Of a stretch of 64,000 bases of DNA, positions 33,429-43,239 are shown one piece after another. The position numbers were made by a program, and so were the translations under genes. This DNA comes from Platycnemis pennipes. Taxonomy: Eukaryota > Arthropoda > Insecta > Odonata > Platycnemididae. Location of the stretch: contig OW121852.1 of assembly GCA_933228895.1 (NCBI GenBank), positions 125,421,544 to 125,485,543 on the forward strand. Reading direction: 5' to 3'. Each line of letters begins with the position of its first letter. The first letter of the stretch is position 1. Under the pieces are notes generated by a model. It saw nothing but the letters and a program-made list of their open reading frames with translations. It ran no database searches and was not told the origin of the DNA.

Positions 33429-33846
33429 AATAAAAATAATTAGTTTTTTACTGGTGAAGGTCGGTCTAAATGGGCAGACATTTAATTCTTCCCACCCCCT
33501 AAATTTCACACGATGTCAACGCAAATTTACATACGCTCCCAACAAAAGATGACTATCTTCATCGTTCTTGACATCTTTTCCCGAGTTTCCTATCGTGCGT
33601 TCTTCCTTCCAGTTCACAAACACCTCTTCCGTAAAGGCGCTTCTCTTGTCTTTAAGACTACGCCTGCCTCCTCCTAAAATGCAGTCTATGTAATTAAATT
33701 CACTCTATGCCCACCGGTTTTTATATTCACGTCTTCATTTATTTTTATCGATGCTAATATTTATTTTATCCGACAAATTTATCTTCTTGGAAAATCTCAC
33801 AAATTTTCTTTTTGTGATTGACTATTGAACTTGACGTAACAATAAC

Positions 33847-34180
33847 TCGTGTAAGCCGCGTGCCTTTTTTCCGGAAACCCCGGAGAACAAAAGGGGGGGC
33901 ACGGCTAGCACGAATCCTCCGGATTTTCTCGTAAACAGTTTACCTTTTTTCTTCAAATTCCTATAGTTTGTATCGCACATTTTTTTCTCAAATCCCTATT
34001 CTTCGTCTTTAATCAATACCTATTTACTTACTTTTCATTAAAGAATGTTATCTCAGGTTATAACGAAAAGTAGCAGGATCAGGGGGAGAGAAGTAATTTT
34101 TTGACGAAAATATCTTTTTTACTCACGAACCTGCCCAAAAAAGGGGGTTCGCGGAATACATGAGGGCGCGGCTTACACGA
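33847..34180. mobile_element. MITE-like element, about 334 bp
   Basis: Inverted ends TCGTGTAAGCCGCG (33847-33860) and CGCGGCTTACACGA (34167-34180). Both sides continue with poorly matched runs of G and A or T. No target duplication that I can define and no coding capacity. Confidence 0.6.
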
Positions 34181-34359
34181 ATGCATACGGCAATTCATTA
34201 ACTGCTGATATCATACTCCATAGTTACATAGCAGCCTTGCAGTGACTGGTATTGTCTGGGTCGCACATTTAGCAGTGCCAGGGCTATTCTGTAAAATCCG
34301 AAGAGTCACGAACGGTGTTAGCAACGGTGCTACGGGCGGAAACAATGAATCGCTCTCGA

Positions 34360-34910
34360 AGGGAACTCGCGATGCCTTAGCATACGCACTTTCATTCATT
34401 CAGAAGAGGGGTGAGGGAGAAATGGAGGAGTTCTTCCCCTTCCCTCCCCGTCCTTTTTTCGCAGCCCTCCACCCCCCGCGGAAATTCTGGAATGGAATTC
34501 ATCCCGCTCCATTATTGCGCTCCGAGCGGCTACTGTTTCCTCGCGGCCATGTTGCCAGATCGCGCTCTCCTCGGGACGTTCGGATACGCTAAATGGGACT
34601 CGGGATGCATCGAACGCACGCGGGGGAGGAGAAGGAGAGGGGAAGTGGAATTGGGGGGGGAGAGAGAAGGAGGGTGGGAGTGGAAGGAGGGAGATGTGTT
34701 TCGCGGAATTCCCGAAGAGCGCGCGCGCGCCTCCAACAATAGTGGAATCCACTTTGACAGGAGGCATTTGACTCCCACCTTTCTCCTTCCCCCCCTCCTC
34801 CTCTCAACATTTCTTGCTGGCAACCCAAGAATAAGACGGCCAGGGGGGGTCGTAGACCTCGCTCTGTTTATCCCCACTCAGCCGACCACCCAATTAAACT
34901 CCCGGGCTAC
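34360..34910. other. GC-rich, purine/pyrimidine-skewed CpG patch; candidate regulatory region
   Basis: Contains G-rich and C-rich runs, a (GC)n stretch near 34720 and GGCCATGTTGCCAGATCGCG near 34545. A 198-codon open frame on + is Arg/Gly/Glu low complexity and overlaps frames on the other strand, so I treat it as compositional. Could be promoter or first-exon DNA of the minus-strand gene; not provable here. Confidence 0.28.
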
Positions 34911-35079
34911 ACAGAATAATGAGCCCAAAAACAGGGGTGCTTCTGTAGATATAAGAAGTAAACAATTCGGAAAGAGATGGCAAAAAATGAGCATTTCTTC
35001 TATATAAGCATGGTCACTACATATTTGTTACTTAGTGACCATGACTAAAGTTAACCACACCTAATGTATACCACGCATA

Positions 35080-35300
35080 TCGAACAATAGTGTAACGTAC
35101 GGACTGATATGACCGTCGTCAAGGTGAGATGTTATGGGTGTAGTTAAGGAAACGAATAATAAATAAATAAGTAATGAAATCAAGTGTTTGTGTAATTAAG
35201 GAGCAAAAAAAAGTAAAAGGAAATTGGAAGAAGATCGAGAAGAAAAAAAGAGCAGAGGAGAAGTGTATTACATTATTTTAGAACAGAACCGAAGAAAAAA
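35080..35300 (-). repeat. Dispersed repeat, reverse-orientation relative of 57.1-57.4 kb
   Basis: Reverse complement carries CATCTCACCTTGACGACGGT, CCGTACGTTACA and TTATTTATTATTCGTTTC, matching the repeat units at 57.17-57.43 kb, and then CTTCTCCTCTGCT as at 57.09 kb. Element class unknown. Confidence 0.65.
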
Positions 35301-35634
35301 TACAATCGGTTGAGGAGTGTATTACAATAGGTTATTACGTAAAAAAATAGGCCCAGCATAGTGACTCCAACCCTTTTACGCTGGCGCCATCCTTCAGATT
35401 GAGGTTACAATCTTGGGGTACCCTTCTTACATTTGGCTATTTATCCAATCGGGCTTCCTACTCCATTGCCAAGGATAATGACGTCTTACTGTAATTAGTC
35501 CTCAGGTTGGAAAAAGTGCTTCCATTACCTTCGTTATCTGTCGGGCGTGAGAGTAATTAATTCAGAACTTGGCCTTGCTAAAATTTTTCCTTTTCCGCTG
35601 CGATCTCGCGGCACCCATAGTTGTTTTCCTAGCA

Positions 35635-35805
35635 CCCAGAAATGCCGAAGTGCCCTAGGCTTCCTATCCTGAAGACTAGGGTTCAAATCCTGACGGTGGC
35701 ATAGATTTTTCTTTGTATGCCGAACCTTACTTTAGTGCTACATGGGAGGTACTTCAAGTTCAGCATTCCGTCCGTTGAATGGGACGTTAAACCATGACCT
35801 AATAG
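35635..35805 (+). mobile_element. tRNA-derived SINE
   Basis: A-box-like TGCCGAAGTGCCC (35642-35654) and B box GGGTTCAAATCCTGAC (about 35679-35694) at tRNA-like spacing, followed by a body with CATTCCGTCCGTTGAATGGG and ACGTTAAACC. The same body motif appears at 24.78 kb. It lacks a full cloverleaf, so it is not a tRNA gene. Confidence 0.6.
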
Positions 35806-35829
35806 GTGTCTTTAGTTACTAACGTGCTA

Positions 35830-37960
35830 ATACTGACGCATGATTCATAAGAGAGAAGAATATATTAAAAGCGTGACCGGATTTACCGACATCGTCGATG
35901 ACCTATCATTGTGTTCCACTAACAATGTGAGTTCTTTGCCAGTTTCTGGAGAAATCAACACTCTCCTTAATCCTTTTACCATTCCTGTAGCCCAAGACTA
36001 CCAATGTCCTTTAACAGGGGTGACCTTTTGTGTTATTGACAGATGAGCCAAGCAGAAAAGCGCTACGCTCCCTACTGCGAATACGACAATCCAGTAAAAT
36101 ACCTTTATTTATATTGTTGATTTGAAGTCATGGATATATAAATAAGCATCCTCAACAAACCTTATATATGGTACGAAATGGTGCCCCGCCTTGTATGTAT
36201 GCGACCCACAATGCAGCGTACTGCTTGTTGACCTCTTGCTTTTTTGGCCTCCTTATTTATTTGGTTATTTGAAACATTCCCCAACCCTATACAACCCATT
36301 TTCAATTGTTCAATATTCCCTCGTGCTGTTTAAATTTCGCATCAGTTATTTATATTTCCTGTTTATCCATTGTTTCCCTATCAATTATCCTTCAACTCTC
36401 TCATATTTTCGGGCTTATTCGAATTTCTACCATTTTCCTCAATTCGGAACCAGAATTTCCCAGATCAATAAAGACAGGAATCCTTTTCGAAAACGATTCT
36501 GATTCGTCAGATATCAATCAATGGCTGTTTAAATTTGCCATCCATTTTTGTCGTGAGTGAAGGTAACGCGAGAGTTTGCGATAACCATTACGGAGTTATT
36601 AGAGAAAAATTATCACCAATTTCACTCTTACTTATTCAAGGGCTTACTTCCTTTCCTTTCTATAATATTAACATACAAACATAGAATCCAGATAGGGGAC
36701 GTACTCGTAAATTTACACATATCACCATTGTCAGGCAGCAATACAAATTTTACGATAATGGATCGTTCCGAAACTAAATATTTTAACACCAATAATCAAC
36801 CAACTGTTGTTCGCCATGCTTTCATTCATTGCTTGAGGGAAAACGAGCTTGATCGAGAAAATAGGAAGACGAAGAACACTTAAATAATGTCTTTATGAGA
36901 ACCGTATCCTTCCAACTCACGATAAATTTCGTAAAACAACTTTTTCTGAGTAATGGATAGTCGTAACAGCAAGAAATATGGCTTGTTATGAATCTAATGG
37001 AATGTCAGGCCTAACGTAAAAACACGTTTCGCCTACGCATAAGTTTAGATTATAAATGGGTTTATAATTATTTGGTGGCTATGTGCGCGGCGAAGGTAGC
37101 TTAGCGGCCGTGTGGCGATTCCTCGGTCAATGCTATTGTTCCCGTAGATCACTACGCTACTTTCTCCTCCCACTGCCATACAATCACCCATTAGTGAGAA
37201 AAAGTTGTTTTAAAAAATGTACAAGAATTTTAATAAAATCAGATCACATTAAAACTTGGTATACACACCATTAAGAAGTTTTTCTAAAAGGTGCTAAAGT
37301 GTGGCTATAGTAAAATTTACACTTTAAAGATAGGTAATGGACTTTCTAAGCGAGCGCTCCATTACAAATAAAAATAAAAAACACCAGAACATTGTTTTCA
37401 ACCTACGATAACGTTATAACGGGATATAATAAAAAAAATACCCTTACATGGTTTAATATAGAAAAAAATGAGCTAAACAATTGTATAGGTAGTTTTTTTT
37501 ATAGGACGATGGGTACATTTTTTACTTACACCAAACTCGAGTAACTATACTTTATTTCCCGACAGTAGTAACGTAATTAATTCACTTTTGTTGTCTTCTT
37601 CTCAGATACATACGGGCGACTAAATGACCTAAGTCGAATAATGTGAAAAACGGCGAAAGTATCGAAACTGTTTACGCTGAAATGGGGCATTTGTTGGTGC
37701 TTAATCGATGAGAAGGCGAAATTTCATTTCCAGCGAGCGGCAACGGAGCCATGGCGTTCTTGATTCTTGTCCCGGCTGAGCGAACCTGCAGGGAAAGTGG
37801 GTAATGGGGACAAGGTGGGAGAAAGGAAGGGATATGCATGGAGGGAGGGATAATATGGAGAGGGGCATTGACTACGAGGGGGGAGAACTCCCACCACGGC
37901 CATCGCTCTCTTTCAGAACACTCGTGGCGTTCTCGAACACTCCATCCAGGAGGGGCTGCG
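35830..37960. other. No feature seen
   Basis: AT-rich; small open frames at 35840-36046, 36191-36502 and 36557-36883 have no recognisable domains and unremarkable length. Positions 37730-37960 are somewhat GC-richer. Confidence 0.4.
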
Positions 37961-37963
37961 TTC

Positions 37964-38250
37964 GAAACCGTCGGGATTATCTCGAATAGGTAACCAAGGA
38001 GTCACGTGATACAAACACGAATGGTTTGCACATTTAGAGGGTCTTAATCACTCGTTACGATATCATTAGTTGTTTTCACTTGAGTTTTTCTCATCTGTCC
38101 CGTCTATAGAGCCTTCAGATAGGGTAAAACACAAGAATAAGCAATGAATGAGGTTGTAATCAGCATTTTTAACACGCCAAATTTGAAAACCATTCGCGTT
38201 TATACCACGTGACTCCTTGGTTACCTATTCGAGATAATCCCGACAGTTTC
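37964..38250. mobile_element. MITE, 287 bp, about 45-bp inverted ends (copy 1)
   Basis: GAAACCGTCGGGATTATCTC...GAGATAATCCCGACAGTTTC; the inverted ends extend through GGTAACCAAGGAGTCACGTG. The interior (GTTTTCACTTGAGTTTTTCT, CAATGAATGAGGTTGTA) is shared with the copy at 42.96 kb. No coding capacity. Confidence 0.78.
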
Positions 38251-38259
38251 ATACACATT

Positions 38260-39300
38260 GGTTAACTCGACTCCGGAATCAATTCCCATCACAGATAATT
38301 TAGTCACGTTATCACACCCACGCCATGCCGAACAGGACTCGGGTTCCTCTCTACACATTTCAAGAGTTTGGTCGCACTGGAAATAATAATATTACCCACA
38401 AAGTAAATCATCCATTCCACTCACTCACGCAGTAGACACTTCACGAATCGTATCTGAAACCTATCTAAAGCAAGGATTGTCATTTCTAATAATTATTTCC
38501 GTTGTCAACATCCATTTTTGTCAACTAATATGAAGCATATAGCGATGAATAATGCATCAGTGGAAGGAATTTTTAACGACTTCTGAAGTAACATACGTAA
38601 GTTTCCATTAAAACAAATTGTTTGTTTACAATTTGAGAATATCTTTTAGCGTAACGACACAAGAATGCTCCCATGGAGACGTCGTAAATAAACAGCGAAG
38701 AGGAAAGTATTATTGTCAGCACGAGACTTGAATGTCGTTTTTTTGGCGAATAAATAACAAATAACAAGTATTGTGAATAGTAAAAGGCATTGTCATTAAT
38801 AAAGTCTTCGCTTTTTTGAGTTCATACTTCCCTTTCATCTCAACAACACAACAAAAACTGAATATATTTTTGGAAGTGGGGAGTATGGGGGAAGGTTTTA
38901 TGTGAGAAAGTTTCGTTGGGGTTGACTGGTTTCTATCTTAACCCGGGAAATCAACAATCGGGATATTTAGATATAAAAATGGGTAGAAACTGGATCACTA
39001 TCATATATTTTAGACGGGAATATTTTTCTGCCAGAACAGCCAACCGAAAAATTTATTTTTATTTAAGGGGGAAACTGAAAAGTATACACTAGATAGGAAT
39101 GGACTGAGAAAATGAAATTTCTGGAATGTAACATCCACTTAAAAAGTGACGTTAATGGAGTCTTTTTAACTGTAAATTGTAATAAATTGACTGAATAAAC
39201 GCACCTCAGATCCTAGTTAATAAGCTTTCACGGAATGCACGGTCTGATTGGAAGCGTTCACAGTATACCTAGCGCTAGGGAGAGGGAATACCTTTGATTT
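38260..39300. other. No feature seen
   Basis: AT-rich, no recognisable repeat or coding signal. Confidence 0.4.
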
Positions 39301-39334
39301 CAAGAGTAATATTCACCAGCACGTAATAGTATTG

Positions 39335-39445
39335 TGTTCGCGTTTTCGCGCCACTGGATTTTTTCACTTTTTGATTAACGAGGAAAAATATTTAACGCCA
39401 TTTAAAAAATCAAACGGATTAAACGCGTGCTCCAGAGATTAAAAA
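39335..39445 (+). repeat. Short dispersed repeat, reverse copy at 46.79-46.90 kb
   Basis: The motifs CGCGTTTTCG, TTTTTTCACTTTTTGATTAA, GAGGAAAAATA and CTCCAGAG occur here and, reverse-complemented and in the same order, at 46790-46895. Class unknown. Confidence 0.55.
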
Positions 39446-39593
39446 CCTTTGATCAAGAAAATTAAAAAAATAATAGGGAACTACCCTATTTACGCAACTG
39501 TGTCCGTCGAGATGTAGTGCAAGGAAGAAACACTAACACTAAAATAAATATAGCACAAGCCCACAAAACTTTTTTTATCATTTTACTGTTAAA

Positions 39594-39630
39594 CTTGATG
39601 ATGACCTAACGGTTGAAACGCGTTGTGCGC
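39594..39630 (+). ncRNA. Hammerhead-like motif, degenerate (Penelope-like type)
   Basis: TTGATGA, extra T, GACC-TAAC-GGTT hairpin, GAAAC and then GCGTTG. This is the same layout as the motif at 19.67-19.70 kb, with U for the first C of the CUGANGA box. The last A of GAAA, C, G and GTT can form the short helix III and cleavage triplet. Likely the remnant terminus of a Penelope-like element; no ORF found. Confidence 0.4.
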
Positions 39631-39679
39631 ATCGGTATAAATGTTCTGTGGAAGAGTGCTGTACATTGTTGTTAAGACT

Positions 39680-39980
39680 ATAGTTTCCCATTCTTGTCTC
39701 GCGATTCCCGAGATTGGGGCGTATTCGACATAATGATCGCCTCGATCTCTCGGACACCTTTGGCCGCGCGTGCCTCAGATCCACAGACGTCGGCACCGAA
39801 TGCACGCCAAGGCGTGTTCCTGAACTCCACTACGCACGCGGCCCGTTGTCATCCCGCTAAAAATAACGATTTTCCTCCATGGGGGCCACATCGAACGCGC
39901 GCTGGGTTGCAGCGCCCGTATTTTGGCGAGCGGCAGCTAGAGGAACCAACGGCTGTGTCTCACCCACGCAAAGGCGTGAT
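39680..39980. other. GC-rich patch
   Basis: CpG-rich stretch immediately right of the hammerhead-like motif. The 96-codon open frame on + resembles no protein I know. Possibly host sequence flanking an inserted element. Confidence 0.25.
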
Positions 39981-40334
39981 TTAGTAAAGCATTTTTTATT
40001 TATTTTGCATTAAACAGATGTTTTATTCGGATATAAAACGTTTACAACCGAATTCCTTTAGTACTAATATCCAGTCGCATTGCACAAAGATGTTTCTGCG
40101 AATAAATATTTCAAGAATACTGAAGTGATGATAATTTATGGAACTAAAGTATAGTCAGAATAATTTTTTAAAGCAGGAGGACATAAATAAACCAGAGAGG
40201 TGGAACTATGACAGGGTAATGGGGGTATTACTTCCGCGAAGTTGAAAAAGGAATCACATCGGTAAACCTAGTTGTATCGTATTACATGGGAAAAAATCTA
40301 TGTCCCTAAAAACCGGTAGAATGCCAATTATAAC

Positions 40335-41062
40335 AATTGGGAATATGCGCCATTTTTTAAAGCTCTTTAAATGAAAAGTTCGGTAGCTAAAATGTATTAG
40401 GCGAAATTTTTTCTGAAGAATTACGTCGTGTTGAAAAGATATTACCCTTTTACAAATTGTATGTTTTTGGCAGCTTAAAAACACGACGTCATCGCATGAC
40501 GTCACGGCACGGTATAACAATGGGCGCTGTTTATCTGTTGTGCGTAAGGGATGTTGTTTAATGAGTACTTGGCGTGTGTATTTATCTCATTTGTTTAACG
40601 CAATAAACGAATGTATTTTGATTTTTTATTTTAGCAGTATGGACCGCAACGAGCAAATCGTTCATGCATTTTATAATTCCTGCATAGTGCCCTGTTTGTT
40701 TAAACTGCACGAATCTCTGTTATGACAACGAAATCGCAGTTTTTTAAAATAAGGATGCCACAATAAGGGAATCGACCAAAGACAAATTGGCGGATTCTGC
40801 TTTTTTAAATCCTTTTTTAGTCATTTTTTCGATCAAGGAACTGTTAAAATTTTCAAAAGAATATATTCGCTTCGTTTTCTAATAAAATAAATATGTTTCC
40901 GTAGCAATATAGGACCTATACTGTGCGGTGACGTCGGATGGCATTTCAGGTCACGTGACTCTTCATATTTCCGGGAAGATTTTAATAGCTTTTCATAATC
41001 TTTGTGGTTGGCATGGAAACTTTTGGCTTCTTATTTTGGATTTGCGAGAAAATTTGGTATAA
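40335..41062 (+). repeat. 0.73-kb dispersed noncoding repeat (copy 1; inverted copy at 51.57-52.30 kb)
   Basis: Colinear with the reverse complement of 51572-52297: TATGCGCC.., GCTGAAGAATTA-like block, AACACGACGTCATCGCATGA, GGGCGCTGTTTATCTGTT, TATTTATCTCATTTGTTTA, AGCAATATAGGACCTATAC, CAGGTCACGTGACT, ATAATCTTTGTGGTTGGC. It contains CRE-like GACGTCA. Neither copy has a conserved reading frame. Confidence 0.72.
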
Positions 41063-41874
41063 TGTAGAACACACCAATACACAATAAACAAATTTCATGC
41101 ACATTCCCCATTTCAACTCACTCCCATTCTTGGAAATAAATTCAAATGCGTGTCCCATTTCTTTTACCCAATTTAACTCGAGAGCGTTCGTGAATCAACC
41201 TGCGCGTGGCTACTGATGTCGAGAAAGCATGAGATATAGTCATTTACCGTTTATTATCCACCTTCGAGATCATAAAACGCTTTTTTTTAGTGGAGGGAAA
41301 ATGAACGCTCGTGTGCAAAATACGCGAAAGTTATTGCGTATCAATTTCTCCTCCGGAAAAAGGCGTCGCAAATTTCCAACTTTCCTCCCAACTTGAACTC
41401 GGAAAAATAAGAGCTTTTAATATTTTTCTGCTCCTTGTTTGCACAACTTTTCATGCATTTTTTCCGCGAGATAAATGTTTTCATCATTTTCGTTTGAAAA
41501 AAAAACTCCTATTAACGTTCGTTTTCTTTCCGATCCTTCCAAGACTATAGGCCTCAAGCGCCTCGTCAACACTTTCATTCACATTTTCGCTTCATTCATT
41601 CATTCCTTCCCCCGGGGCCACTTCCTTCGAACGGGCGTGGCGAATATCACCTCCGAAAAGGGTTCCACGGAATGACGAAACCACACCGAGTAAAGGCGAA
41701 ATGAAGGAGGAAATGACTCACTCGTAATACACATCTTCGTGAGGAACCATTGTACACTTCCCGAGAAATAGCACGTTTATAACCCGCGCAACATTCGTCA
41801 ACTTTTTAACGCACACATCGGGTGCATTTTTACCGAGCGGAATTTTGCTTCAAATTTAAACAACTAGTGACCGT

Positions 41875-42122
41875 CACATTAATTGCCATGCGAAAAAAAT
41901 TTCACCTGGACCGGGAATCGAACCACGGACCTTTGGCTTTTGACTGCTATTGATACTTAATTCCATTGCTATGCGAATTAAGGATCCTGGGTAGCGTAGT
42001 GGTCTGCGCATTGGCCCAAAAAGACAAAGGTCCGTCGTTCGATTCCCGGTCTAGGTGAATTTTTTCGCATGGCAATTAATCTGAATTTCACCGCCGTTAA
42101 CGCGGCAGGCTTGAAAAATCCT
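41875..42122. mobile_element. SINE-derived foldback with 15-bp target duplication
   Basis: ACAACTAGTGACCGT occurs on both sides (41860-41874 and 42123-42137), a long target duplication typical of LINE-driven retroposition. Inside, inverted arms begin at 41878 and end at 42080 (ATTAATTGCCATGCG). The right arm has A box TAGCGTAGTGG (about 41992-42002) and B box GTTCGATTCCCGG; the left arm has the B box inverted. Thus two tRNA-derived heads lie tail to head in mirror orientation within one inserted unit. Confidence 0.78.
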
Positions 42123-42139
42123 ACAACTAGTGACCGTGC

Positions 42140-42955
42140 ATGTAAAGTTTTTTGTTTGACGAAACTATTCCTCTATCGTACAGAAATGATCTTTCATTGC
42201 GGATCTGACGTTTTTATTTCATTGAAAAATGAGAACAAATCATGCTATTTTTTTTAACTTCACAATTGAACTTTCCGGCAGTCTTCCGAAAATCTTGGGT
42301 AAACGTTTCATGTATATCGATATCATTCGATACATATCGTTTCAGAATATTTGGGTAACTTGAAAAATATCTTTTTCCGGTGTTTCACATCTGGTGTTAG
42401 TATAACGAAGCAAAATTTGTACCATTTCCCCTTTCCTAGTTTATTTCTTTCCATATATTCACTGGCGATATATGTTAGGAATTTAAAATGTGCAATTTTT
42501 CGGTCAGGATTTTTTCTTCCTGAATGTTCTTGGAGAATTATCAGCGTGTTCTTTGTAAACGTTATTAAGCGTGTTATTAAATAAAAAAATTAAAAACACT
42601 CATGCACGTACCCTATTATAATGCAGCGAATGAGGTTTTAGTTTCACAGTTTTATTTATTTTATTTACCGTTACTCCTTTAATACGTAAGAGAATATTTA
42701 AATATTTTGCTTGCCTTTCTATGACAATTTCGGGTTCCACATATTTGTCTTGGAAGATAAAGCTCAAAACATGAGAATGTTTGCATCGTAAATATTTTTG
42801 GAAGTAATGTAATATACTGGAGTTCTAAAGAAAATCATTGAAATTAACGAGGATAAAATTTTTTTAATATTTGATATGCAATATATCAAATGGCTGTCAC
42901 AGCTGGAATTGGTTTCAGTTCTTTCTGCGATCACAAAAAAACATGTCTTGATGTT
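42140..42955. other. No feature seen
   Basis: AT-rich, with no recognisable element or coding frame. Confidence 0.4.
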
Positions 42956-42962
42956 TGTGTTT

Positions 42963-43239
42963 GAAACCGTCGGGATTACCTCAAATATGTAACCAAGGAG
43001 TCACGTGGTGCAAACACGAATGGTTTCGATATTTAGTGTGTCTGAATCGCTCGTTAAAATATCATCAATTGTTTTCACTCGAGTTTTTCTCATCTGTCTC
43101 GAATGTAGAGCCCCCAGAAGACACAAAACACTGGGCTAAACGATGAATGAGGTTGTATTCAGCGGTTTAAACACACCAAAATATTGAGAACTATTCGTGT
43201 TTATACCACGTGATTCCTTGGTTACCTATTCGAGATAAT
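42963..43239. mobile_element. MITE copy 2, right end cut off
   Basis: Matches the 287-bp MITE at 37.96 kb from GAAACCGTCGGGATTACCTC to TATTCGAGATAAT, but the last 11-12 bases (CCCGACGGTTTC-type end) are missing because the 2.7-kb foldback starts there. Confidence 0.75.

Noticed and set aside
34411..35007. 198-codon ORF on + strand
   Set aside because: Composition follows a purine-rich GC patch, overlapping ORFs exist on the other strand, and no domain or splice context supports it.
35642..35700. Possible tRNA gene
   Set aside because: B box is good but no full acceptor stem or cloverleaf forms, and a SINE body follows.
41990..42055. Possible tRNA gene with A and B boxes
   Set aside because: It is half of an inverted SINE dimer with a 15-bp target duplication and lacks a closed cloverleaf.
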